DNA of 60,000 nt from Membranipora membranacea (Eukaryota > Bryozoa > Gymnolaemata > Cheilostomatida > Membraniporidae). The position numbers and the translations under genes were made by a program. The notes under the pieces were generated by a model. It was not told the DNA's origin and did not search any database. It was given only the letters and a program-made list of their open reading frames with translations. The stretch lies in assembly GCA_914767715.1 (NCBI GenBank), contig OU612070.1, forward strand, positions 3,243,501 through 3,303,500, given 5' to 3'. Shown piece by piece: positions 1 through 11,103 of this stretch; the first letter of the stretch is position 1, and each line of letters begins with the position of its first letter.

Positions 1-3000
1 ACGTCAATAACAGAGTCACAAGCCTGTTGTTTTCACACATATCGCACAGTGATTGTTCATTGTCCCTGTTATATTGTCTTTGTCTGAATTCATGCCATAT
101 TCACAAAAACCCTCGATGGGAACATTTTCTTGTGCTTTCAAATGAATCAATGAAAGAAATCTATCATGATTGACCTACCAACTGAACGTTTTTGTGATTT
201 GTATGCTATATTTACAGAAAGACTCAAACCAGAAAGGCAGGATATGATATGTCATAATCAGATCAACTACCGCTAGTGTTTTGGGTTTAATCTATCTATC
301 TTTATTTTCTTATGGTGAAAAATCAATTTCCGCAATTTATTATTTGAAAGAAAATAGTATTTCACCTAAAAAATTGATGATGACACACTTTAAATGTGAA
401 AAAAGAGATACTCAAAGTGATGTGATGTATAAATGGTTTGAAATGTGAGAAAGAAAGTTTTGGTACAAAAGGGTTTTTTCTACCCTTATGATACTTTCTC
501 TGTCTTGGCAATCAAATTCAAGAGACAACTTATTATTAACAAGTTATTTGGTTGATTAGAAATGAGAAGTTGCACTCTCTCAACCACCTGAGGCAAGTCC
601 TTAAAACTAAGAACTATTTGTTATCATGCTTCCGATAGGTTACTATTAATAACACTTATCAAACAGGAAACCTCACATCACTCCAGCAGTGAAAAGATTA
701 AATTCTGCCCAACAATATATTACATTGGCATTGATAGTTACTTACGATTGGAAATGAGTAAAGCGCACCCATATTTTTTCCCCGTAATCATTTGGATTAT
801 AAAGAAAGAACAAAATATTATCTGTTCTTTTCCTGAGACTACAATGTGATGTGATGTGCAAAAGACTAACCTTCCCTTACTGCCTGACAGTTGTTTTGCC
901 ATACTAGCATTACTCACTGTCTATGATGTTGCATCATTATAATAGTTACATTCAATAGGTCTCCTCCCGGGTACACAAGCTACTTGACGGCTTTCATCCG
1001 TAACGCATTCAGAATTTCTCAAGTGTTATTATTATTATGACAAAATAGTTTTCCAAGAATTCAAATATTTCTAAAATTAAGTTTGGTATAATTTTTCACA
1101 CATATAACACTCTAATATCTCAGCTGGGGACTTCTCTGACAGGACAGGAGCTCTATCAGCAGCTAACAATCTAGCTAAAGGTGTAGCGCAATTAATAGGC
1201 TGTGAGTGACAGTCTCCAAAGTCTTTGTCGGCACCAAACCGTTCCTAAAAGCAAAGTCACCTTCAATATTTCATATTGTCCCTATATTCTCTGCATACAT
1301 ATATTTACATCAATAAATTTATTATATCTTATTTTCAATAAATTTTCCACAATTATAGACAGAGGCGCAACATGAACCCGCATAAGAAGATGGTTTATTA
1401 ATAATCAATGGAAAAGGCCGTCAACCCTTGTGGAGAACTCGAGGTGTGTCAATGCTCAGCCGATGGCAAACTTTGTCATATGTTGTTATGTCTGCTGAAC
1501 CTGAAATAATTAAAGTGCTAGCATAATCAAGTCCCAAACATGTTTTTCAAATATCTAATAGAGAAGTGTTAGTTGCTTATGCTTGGGGTGAAGAGGGGTT
1601 AATGAACAGCAGAGAATGTCAGGTGAGACCATGCAGAGCAGTCCAACATGCCCCAGCATATTGTTTTCACAAATCCAGGAAAAGCCTTGATTGATTGGTA
1701 GTGGCTGGGAAGACAATATGTCATGCACATCTGAGAAAGCTGACAATTTTCTAGTAACACAATACAAAGAAAAAAGCTGGAATTATAACCTTTCAGAGAA
1801 GAAGTAGTATAGGTATAAATTCAAAATACTTATATTTGCTTACATTGTTTTTTTTTACTATTACTATTTTTATTCATATAGCAGAGTCTCATAGTCAATA
1901 AATCATGTGTATAAGTATTCTATTCATGGTATTGAATGTACATGAGAAATTCATTTCTAAGGACCCTCAGTCTCCGATTAGGATAAATACTGATGAATAT
2001 TGAGACTGAATAAGTGGTAGGATTTGTTGTTCTCAATTGCAGATTGCTCTGTTTGTTGTCACATTGTCACAATGAAATATATGTTACACATTACTGATTC
2101 CACTCCAGAATCAATTTAATAGCATAGCTTTTATCTAATCTTATCTAGTCCCTCTTTATAACTTGAACACAGGTCGTAATAATGATAACACAAATTCAAA
2201 AAGGCTATTTGAAGAAATGATGAGGAAAAAGAAGTTTAATATCAATAAAGAATATTAGATGAATCATAGAAAATAGTTCTTTTTTCTTTCTTACAGTTCA
2301 AAGGACTATTGGGAAAAAATATTGGTGCGCCTCACACATCTTTTTCTGTTTGACAGATGTCAATAAAATAGCCTATCAGAGGCATGTTGACAAATAGTTC
2401 TAAGTTTTGCTTTATTGATTGAAAGAGGGCAATTTCTCATTTCTAGTCCGACTGATAATATGTCATGTCTGAGTTTGATTGCCAAAATATAGAGAGTATC
2501 GTAAGGACAGAAAGAAAAAACTTTTTTTTGTACAAAAACAATATCATTGCTTTCAATAAAAAAAATGCATTTCTATGAGACTATTAACAAAACAAAGCTT
2601 CCCAACTAAATTCAGTCTATTGCAGTCATCGGCCCAATGGTGCAGTACCAGAGCTTATACCTAAGGTTTTACATTTTTGAGTGTGTTGCCTATCTGTGAA
2701 GTCAAACAATGAGTAAACTTGCTTGCTTGCTTTAAACAAGATAAAAAAACAACAGATTATAGCCTTACAAAACCAGAACTATGAATGCGTTTACCTTGCC
2801 ACAAAAGTTGATTAATGAACGCTCTAATCGCCCTCATGTTGGTGTAAAAGGTGATTGATCAGCATCCGCTGTCTGCCAGTTATTATAGGCTACCCGTGTG
2901 TCACGCCAGCTTCAATTTATGTTCCAAGGGCGAAAGAAAAAGGGGAATCATACAATGACATGACTAATAAATAATACGGTTAGTAGTGGCAAACACATGG

Positions 3001-3470
3001 GCAGGTGCAGTGACCTAAGACGCAGGATATACCTCGTTCAAACTAGAAAAAAATCATGGAATATATGTTATTGGATTGTGGTTGTTGTTGTTGTGCACAT
3101 CACGACATTGCAGTTAAATATAATGTCTCAGTCATAATCTTGTATTCGTGTTCATGGTCTTTCATGTCGTGAAAAGTTTATATATACTCAGTTTCCATTG
3201 CTGCGCGTGAAAGTCATTTTACGTCATGTCACTAAATATATGATGTTCATGAAATGATGAAAAGCTATTTAAAAACTCATCTCTTTTTCATCAATATTTA
3301 TCAGCCTTGGGCTAGTGAAGCTAATTACACTCATCCACCTCGGCCAGTCAAAGACACAGCGCACTCTATTTTATAGCTCTGTCAATTGCGATGGTTTACA
3401 AAGGTGACCTTAAAAGTCCCACATTAATAGATAACAGTTGGTCTATCATGCCAATTTGAATTTTTTATCA
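1..3470. other. Intergenic AT-rich sequence, no gene recognised
   Basis: I see no open reading frame with recognisable protein similarity, no RNA gene and no long repeat array here. The short open frames are at the length expected by chance in AT-rich DNA. The right end (about 3470-3800) may be the 3' untranslated tail of the minus-strand retroelement that follows. Confidence 0.5.
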
Positions 3471-3829
3471 AACTATTATGTGTGTGTTTGTTGCTTACTA
3501 TAAAAAACTAGAATGAGTAAAACGGTATCAAAGGTATTTAAAAAGTTAAGAAGCAATGGGACAGTCAGATAGCACGAAGCTAGAGCAGAGACTGCCCGAC
3601 TAGAACACTCAACGCCACACTCCCCTGCCAGAATGACAGAGCGAAACATCTGCAACCTGCACACAATCAAACCCTCTCCCACAGGCGCACCGCCAGGCCA
3701 CCCAAGGAACCAGACTGAGTACATGATGTCTCCACTCCCATAAGGTACCTGTTGTACAGGTTGACACCATGGCACAACAGGGACCTCTCACCTCGCTCCT
3801 TTTTGGCTTTTTTTGTTCGTTAATTATTT

Positions 3830-5000
3830 AATCTTCTGTTATAATCATGTTCTGATTTTAGAGAGTTGATAATCTCGTTTGAAAATGTTCTTAAAAACAG
3901 TTTTGAAGAGCAGTTATGGGATAACATATTCAAAGGCATTATATTTAAAGTCTTAAAAAGGGTTGAAACATGATCTCTGGTTTTTTCATATAAAATTACT
4001 CATACACAAGCCTTTTGGAGGACTATCACTCGTTTAAGGTCATTTTCCGAAGCATGGCCCTAGAACTCTATTCCGTAGAGCAGGTGCGGGTAAAAAAATG
4101 AGTAATATAATTTGATCATGGTTTTTTTGTCAAAATATGGCCTTACTACACGCAACATTATTACAACCAAATTCAATTTTTTGTATAATTCATTTATGAG
4201 CGACTTAAAAGTAATATTTGAATCAAGGATAATACCTAAAAATTCAGTTTCATTTTTCAGTACAAGGGTGTTGGTATTCAGTTTGATAACGTGATCATCG
4301 GCACTGATAGCTTTTCTTGGGGATTTAAAATTACATGAGAAGTTTTGGAATAGTTAAGTACTAGTTTGTTTGACAAGCACCAATTTTCAACTTTGTTTAA
4401 TTCTTGACTTAGAATAGCATGGTCTGTACAAAATATATTAGTGTCGTCTGATACAATATGTAATTTAATGCAGGTGCTGCATTCAAGAGGTCGTTTATGT
4501 AAATCAAAATTAAAGTGGCCCCAGGTTTGAGCCTTGGGGTACTCCTATGTTGATGTCACGGTACTGAGATACAGCAGTATATACGACAACACATTGTTTA
4601 CGGTTTTTGAGGTAATTTCCTATGAGAGATGTGGCACAGGGTAAAAATCCATTAAACGGTAACTTTTTGACTAAAATTTCATGATTAATAGTATCAAACA
4701 CCTTTGAAAAATCTAAAAAGATGCCAAATGTGCTGTTGCAGCGGTTAAACTTTTCATACAATTGTTCCATGAGCTTGTTTATAGCAGTGGTGGTATGTTT
4801 TCAACAATTTTAGAAATAGTGCTTAAGATTGATATTGGGCGATAGTTATTAGTACTTTGTTTGTCCCCTTTTTTACAAATGGATGTCACTTGTGCAATTT
4901 TTAAGCAGTCTGGGAACACAGAATTTTCGATGACTTAATTCACAACATATGCCAATTTTGGGAGGATAATCAGCTTGTCTTCTTTACTCAGTTCATTAAA
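3830..5000 (-). mobile_element. Reverse-transcriptase half of a decayed CR1/L2/Jockey-like non-LTR retrotransposon
   Basis: Read on the minus strand, this holds successive reverse transcriptase blocks. They are CKKGDKQSTNNYRPISIL (about 4890-4830), the catalytic FLDFSKVFDTINHEIL block (about 4715-4670), GVPQGSNLGPL (about 4545-4512) and, in a shifted frame, a VSDDTNIF version of the YADD box (about 4450). Further on is the C-terminal FLGIILDSNITF block followed by a region reading roughly KTMIKLYYSFFYPHLLYGIEF (about 4250-4060). Several stops and frameshifts interrupt the frame, so the copy is dead. The N-terminal half of the same ORF lies at 7124-8990, separated by about 2.1 kb of unrelated sequence. 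The element's 3' end may extend to about 3470. Confidence 0.85.
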
Positions 5001-7124
5001 GTCAATTTGGGCAAATCTTAGGCTAAGAAGTTGTCTTCTCTTATTGTTGAAATTTGGTGGCTCATTTGCAGTATAAAGTTATCACCCCATCTATCTATCT
5101 GTGTAAAACATTTTAGTTCCAAGCATGTGGGTAGACTGCTTCACAGAGTAAAGGGATTCAGAGTAAATTTTTTAACAATAGTCAAGGAAAGAGTTTTTTA
5201 TTCCTTGGTCAAGGTACCTGCAAGCTTTGTGTCAAGGGGAAAGTTATGGGAAGCTTGATGCCAAAAACTCCTTTCATCTATTTGTCACAATTATAGGGTT
5301 CTGGAGAATGAACTGAATTCAAAGTTTTTGATTACAGTAAAAAACAGAATATGCAGGCTCTCCCGTAAAAATTTCTCTTTGTACAGCCAAACTCCACAAT
5401 TAGACTTGATATTTTATGCTTAAATTACACCTAACTATCCTAGCTAAATTGATACGGTGGGTATAGCTAGGGAGGCAGTATTGTGGCAGTTTTTACAATA
5501 GGATTAAATATTACAATCCTTGAATGATGCTGCCACATTGTACCCTTGGTCTGTGCAATCATTGAACCTTAAATTTATCGAAAGGGCCTCATATCAAATG
5601 TATCTGCGGTCCATCGTCTACTGGGCTTTGGTTGGCACCCAGGTGTGCTCCGACCTGCCTGCAAACAGAGAGCAACCTGGTGCAGATATTGCGGCCTGGC
5701 CACTAAGGCAGCAAATTTTACCGCCTATGCTCCAGGATGTTGTTTGTGACAAGACATAAAAGTATATATATATATATATATATATATCTGATTTAAATCG
5801 ACCATCAATTTTAATCTGATGTAATAAAGCTATAATACATAAATATCATAAGAAGCAGCAAGTCTTGAGACACAAAGGTAATCCTCAGGTTTTGATATTC
5901 TAATATTACATTGCCCTTAAATCCTTTGGAAAAGATAAACAAGGCACAACAGTAACAAATTCTTTCCCTGTAATGAAACACAGAGACTGCAATACAACTG
6001 GTTGTTTACAAATAAGATTTTCTCGAGGGATTAGACAATTTACTCTGTGAAAACAATGTCTGTAATTGCTCTAACTGATATCTTCATCCAGCTTAGGTCT
6101 CAATTGTACTTGGATCGTTTCAATGCACTGCTTGAAGAATTGCTTCCAATTTTGTTTGGAGGCCATCTCAGATTTATTGTTTCTTGAGGCAGGCCACCTG
6201 TTTGGCTAACCGAATCCTCAAAAGTAACAACATTATAACTTGTTACAGTATAGATGCAGGCCCAGGGCACGATTTTAAAAAAAATGTACAAATTCAACCG
6301 CAACATGAATGCTGTCAATGGTTATTTCAGGACTGCAATTCCTAAGTGGTGATAAATACACCAAGGTCGACCATAAAGATACCAGCTCACTGAAAATGCA
6401 GCAGAATATTTCACATAGAATATCATGTGTGTTATTAAGGGTGAGCCCTCCAGACACACAGTTATCATAATCCTATACGCATCCAGCATAGTTACATTAG
6501 TGTTTCTCAATAATAAAAATATTGGGATGACATTCGAGTAAAATTTAAGCTCAAACATTTGGGTGTATTTTGAAAATGCTATCATTGAACAGTATCCACT
6601 GAAAAAGCCAAATCCAAACCATGTTTCGGAATATTAATAATATTAATTATTTTGAGGTCTATAATAGTCATTCTGATAGAATTTGATGGGTGACTGATGG
6701 GTCGCCACAATCTATACTGAAAAGTTATATCAACCGACAGAAATATTCTTTTGTTTAAGTTCAGTATAGCATCTCCACTGTCATTTATAAATTGCTCCAC
6801 TCCTTCGGTAAAAGGCAATTAGAATTTGTTTGAAACTGTACACAATGGCATAGAAACTACAAATATATAGGCTCTTTGCACTGCCTTGCGCAACATTGCC
6901 ACTGCACTGATGGATGAAATAAACACCGTAATGAAAAAGTAAATCGCAATTTTAAATATGTTAAAAAAATATTTCAAACATGCCCTCAAAAGCTCGTTTA
7001 GACAATGTGATGAATTGAATAAGTTAGCTGATTGACTAACGATCCAGGTGACCAAATGTGCAGTTATTCTGAATTAAAATCTGTAGGATGGAGATAGCTT
7101 TTGGAAAAGTAAGGAGGAGATAAC
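5000..7124. other. About 2.1 kb of foreign sequence splitting the retroelement
   Basis: The reverse-transcriptase ORF breaks off after KATGPDKISSRAI (near 7150) and resumes at about 4985, so this block looks inserted. I do not recognise it. It contains a (TA)n microsatellite at about 5763-5787. Between about 7055 and 6100, four end-to-end open stretches on the minus strand (78, 78, 87 and 72 codons, the first two in one frame and the last two in another) cover nearly the whole distance without obvious similarity. They may be a decayed coding region or an effect of base composition. Confidence 0.5.
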
Positions 7125-8990
7125 TACAACTGAGCATTTTTGACTTTAAATAACTGAGTAATCGCTCGTGACGAGATTTTGTCTGGACCAGTGGCTTTTT
7201 TAGTTTGGAGATTATCCACAACGGGCAGGATATCAGTGCTATCAACAACATAAAAACTGAATTTGGGTCTAGAATCCCACTCAATTTGAGGGGCAAAATA
7301 GTCAGTAAAATTAGCATCTGTGGGTGGCAATTTGTCGGCAAGATTCGAACCTACACTTGTGAAGAATGTATTAAAACTTTCAGCAACCTCTTGAGAGTTT
7401 TTACTGAGTGATTGGTCATTTGCTTTGAGGGTAATTGTGCTGTCTTTGCAGTTGTTATATTCGTTTTTGAAGTAGGAAATCTTGGCCGTAGGAATTTTTT
7501 GGGAAACAAAATATCTGAAGGATCGATAATTTTCCTGCAGCTTGATATCAAAGGGTGCCAGCCGAGATCTGTCATGAAAATGTTTTCGCTTTTTCACTAA
7601 TTCCCTCAAATTTTCTGACATCCATGTTTGTTTAAAAGATTTGTTCTTTTTTTTGTTGCATTTGAACTTTGTCACTTTGCTTGACTCTGAAATTACGTTT
7701 TTAAAGGTGCCAATGAAATTTTCAAAAGCAGAATTAGTGTCAGTAGAAGTAATTACTGAACTCCAGTCTGTCACCGAAAGATTATCCTTAAGATTTTGGT
7801 AGTCTATTTTGGTAAACTGACATGAATTGTCCTCCTTTTTGTGATCTTTATTCAATTGAAACGATGTACAAATTGGCAAATGGTCAGAAATTTGATAGTC
7901 AATGGTACAAGAGTTGTAAAGTCGTCTACAGTTATTGACTAGAATCTGGTCAATCAGACTTGTTTTTGTTTTTCCGAATCTTGTGGGTGACTTAATGACG
8001 TGAAAAATCTATTTTTGTTCAAAATATCAGAATAATTAAGAGTGAAGGCTTCAGGGAAATTTTTTGCATTTAAATCAATGTTGAGGTCTCCTCCGACAAG
8101 GGAGTTTGAGGGAAGTGAGGGCAGGCACTCAGTCAGGTCCCCGAGGAAAGCAGGCAAGACACCTGAGGGAGCACGGTAGACAGCAAGCAGAGTACAAAGG
8201 TCGCGCCTGGCATCACCAACACGAACGAGAAGTGACTCCGAGCCCTCTAGCCGTACAGTCTCTGCTGTAGCCTCGTACTTATCATTTACTATACTGCTAC
8301 TCCTCCACCATTACCTCTAGAAGCAGACAACAAGTTATAACCAGCAATGGTAAAAATTCCTAAAAAACTGTTCTGCTGAAACCATGTCTCAGATATAACT
8401 ATGGATCAAAATTCAACATTAATTTCTGATAAAAATAACTCAAATTGAGACATTTTGTTTTGTAAACTCTGGGCATTCACATGTAAAACAGAAAAATTGT
8501 TCATTGAAAAAATATGTGTATTGACATCTTTTGGAGCTAGGTTGGCAGCACGAGAGACGAAAAAATCGTCCATCATTTCTGGTCTGTCGTCCATTCTCAG
8601 AATATCGGTGCATGTTCTAATACTGCTCGTAGTAGAGTGTTGTATGACTGAGACCAATGTGCAACTAGGATATAGAGATTGAAAGATTGTGTCACCACTG
8701 ACCTTGACCATGTCAGACTCCTTGGTTTTGCGCATGAGGATCTGGCCATGGTGGGTCCAGACATATTGGTAGTTGAGATCTTTTTTGCATTGTCTAGCCT
8801 TGAAGAATAGAGTGTTAGCAGCTTTCGTCAGGGATTCGTTGATGTATATTTTGTTCTCACCCGAAAGGCCAAGTTTCTGCACTGTTATGTTGTTTTTGCC
8901 TAGTAGTTTTCTGCAGTTGTAGAATTCATCTCGTTTGATCAGTGAGCTAAATCTGACGACAATGGTGACTAAAGGACTATAGGAAACATG
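7124..8990 (-). mobile_element. ORF1 C-terminus, endonuclease and RT linker of the same non-LTR retrotransposon
   Basis: Minus-strand reading from 8990 downwards gives first a gag-like ORF1 C-terminal block (KIYINESLTKAANTLFFKAR, then YVWTHHGQILMRKT; about 8860-8730), as found in CR1-type elements. The start of the apurinic-like endonuclease follows (SVLHVNAQSLQNKMSQFE, about 8480-8425), then RRDLCTLLAVYRAPSG and the endonuclease motif GGDLNIDLN (about 8095-8070). The linker before the reverse transcriptase (7879-7124) ends in KATGPDKISSRAI. Stops and frame changes occur between the blocks (for example around 8400 and 7950), so this is a fossil. The 5' end is truncated near 8990, inside ORF1. 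Confidence 0.85.
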
Positions 8991-9062
8991 AAACTAAACA
9001 GTTGTTATAGTGACAAGAGTATATTTTTTACAATAACTGTATCGATTGCACCCTAATACCCG

Positions 9063-9205
9063 CAATGTCAGTTTATATGGACAATAGTAATATTACATTT
9101 TGGCTTGTTGTTGAGATTCATTATTGCGCAATGACACAATGCCATGGCGTGTAGTTGTTAAATTTTGTGTGGAGTTTTTTTTCGATCTTGTAGATTGAGA
9201 AATTA
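9063..9205. repeat. Dispersed repeat, second copy near 46426-46570
   Basis: The stretch beginning AATGTCAGTTTATATGGACA resembles AATGTCTTTGTATGTGGACA at about 46430. Both continue through GACAATAGT, TTGTTGAGATTCA / TTGCTGAAATTCA, CATGGCGT and AAATTTTGTG / AAATTCTGGG. Both copies are on the plus strand, each next to retroelement remains, so this is probably part of a retroelement family. Confidence 0.55.
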
Positions 9206-9424
9206 TATGGTGATAAAATTAATTCTGATAAAGCTGATCTACTTCTAGTGACACGGTACAAATATCCATCTCTGTTAAGCAAATCCAACATCAATGGTCT
9301 GTTAACAACATTATATATGCTCATCCACTGATTGGTCATACAAAGAACTTAGGGTTGAAATGGGCATATTCAACCAGGTAAAAATATGCTAACCAAAATG
9401 TTTCCAATGCACAATCGAAGTCCA

Positions 9425-9695
9425 CAGTTTTTCAATCAGAAATGCTTGCAATAGTCAGCGCCGCAGCTATGCTCTTGCAAAATGATTTTAGAAAAATATT
9501 TCCATTATATCTCAGAGAATGTCAGCCCTGTAATCCTTTCAAAATCCAGCAATAAGAACTAAAACCGAACTAGACTGTATGAAGGGCATGAATCAATCGG
9601 CTCAAGCTAACCATCTAGACTTCAGATGGGTGCCCAGATACACAAGGTAATGAGCAGGCTGATGAACTCGCTAAAATAGGTGCGGCGCTTGACAC
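9425..9695 (+). mobile_element. RNase H remnant of a non-LTR retrotransposon
   Basis: The plus-strand frames give FQSEMLAIVSAAAMLL (about 9430-9475), matching the start region of retroelement RNase H domains. Later DFRWVP (about 9619-9636) and, after a frameshift, GNEQADELAKIGA (about 9640-9680) match the C-terminal WVPGHxGxxGNExADxLAKxGA signature. Several stops intervene. It sits just upstream of a separate RT remnant. In I-clade elements RNase H follows RT, so this is probably the 3' end of a different insertion. Confidence 0.7.
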
Positions 9696-9744
9696 CATGG
9701 GTCCTGACCCTGACCCTGACACCTGACACAACCTCGTCATATAC

Positions 9745-11103
9745 TCATGTAACACTCTAGATTTTCCATCCTGGTTGTCAATAGACGGACAACATATAAT
9801 CAATACGATGCTAAACTGTGGAGAGTATCCGGATATCTGGAAGAGAGCGGAAGTAAAACCACTGCCTAAAACCAAATAGCCTAGCCAATACAAAGATTAT
9901 CGGCCTATATCCTTGTTATTCCATCTCGGAAAACTGGCCGAACAGATCATGATCAACAAAATGCGAGCTAAACTGCAGCAAATAATTGAGCCGACGCAGT
10001 ATGCATATAAGGAGAAAGTAGCACCATTGACGCGATACTCCAGCTTGTCGATGACATAACAGCAGATCTCGACAAACTTCAAACCAAATATAACCAACTA
10101 GCATCATTGGACTTTTCCAAAGCCTTTGATCGGCTGCAACCATCCATAGTACTGCAGAAAATGAGCGACCACGAACTCCATCCCCAGATTATCAGACTCA
10201 TAGCAGACTTCCTGAAAAGATGCAATCAGTGTGTGAAATTCAACAGCTCCACTTCAGAATACATTGACATAAATGTTGGAGCTCCACAGGGCACAAAACT
10301 CGGGCCCATATTATGACTCATATACATTAACGATCACCTGATTCCTGAATTTAAAACTGTCAAGTACACAGATGATAGCACTTTTTATTCAAGAATTAGC
10401 GGCCCTGATAGTCAATCAATTACAAGAACACCGAAATCCAGTATTATTTGAGAATAGCAGCATCCATCCCTCACAAGTGATGAAATTTAGGCATCTACAT
10501 TGATGACCATCTGACTTTTATTCCACACGTTAATACTATAATCAAAAGCTGCAACTCTAAGTTATTTTTAATGAGACAACTCAAAAAATTGGGAATGTCC
10601 TCGACTGGCTTATGTAATTTTTACTGTGCTAACATTAGATCAGTTCTCAGCTATGGTGCATCAGTTTTTTTATCAATTTTTATCAGACACTACCAAATCA
10701 AAGCTTGAGCATGTTCAAGACACTGCCACCAGAATTATTTTCCGTTATGCACCATATGGCAATAGGCTGGATATGCTGGATTTGTTTCCACTTAATGATT
10801 TTATTATACGTCAATCTACCACACATTTTAGTAAGGTGGCCAACAGCTGTGCACATCCGCTACATGATAGAATCATTTTTAATAATTCCATGAGATCCTC
10901 TAGGTGCCATACTGTTTTTAGGCCTAGGAAATCAAGGACAAGAGAAGAGGAATAGCAGTTTTTTTACATTTTATGTGAATTACTTTAACTCTAGACACAA
11001 ATTTTAGTTTTTTTTAATGCTGTAAACATTCAAGTACTATCATTGATGCTTCCCACTTCAAAGGATAATTATGAATGTAAAAATAAACTCAACTCAACTC
11101 AAC
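9745..11103 (+). mobile_element. RT remnant of a CR1/Jockey-like element with (actca)n 3' tail
   Basis: Plus-strand blocks are GEYPDIWKRAEVKPLPKTK (about 9820-9880), YKDYRPISLLFHLGKLAEQ (about 9890-9950), the catalytic ASLDFSKAFDRLQP block (about 10102-10143), INVGAPQGTKLGPIL (about 10270-10314), KYTDDSTFYSR as the YADD box (about 10360-10395), GIYIDDHLTF (about 10490) and a C-terminal ORF ending at 10955 (LEHVQDTATRIIFRYAPYGN). Stops and frameshifts separate the blocks. The 3' end carries tandem ACTCA units (about 11087-11103), the short-repeat tail typical of this superfamily. The 5' end is truncated. Confidence 0.85.

Noticed and set aside
7325-7350. tRNA B-box-like GGTTCGAATC on the minus strand
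   Set aside because: It lies within retroelement coding sequence (SVGSNLADKL), with no A box or stems.
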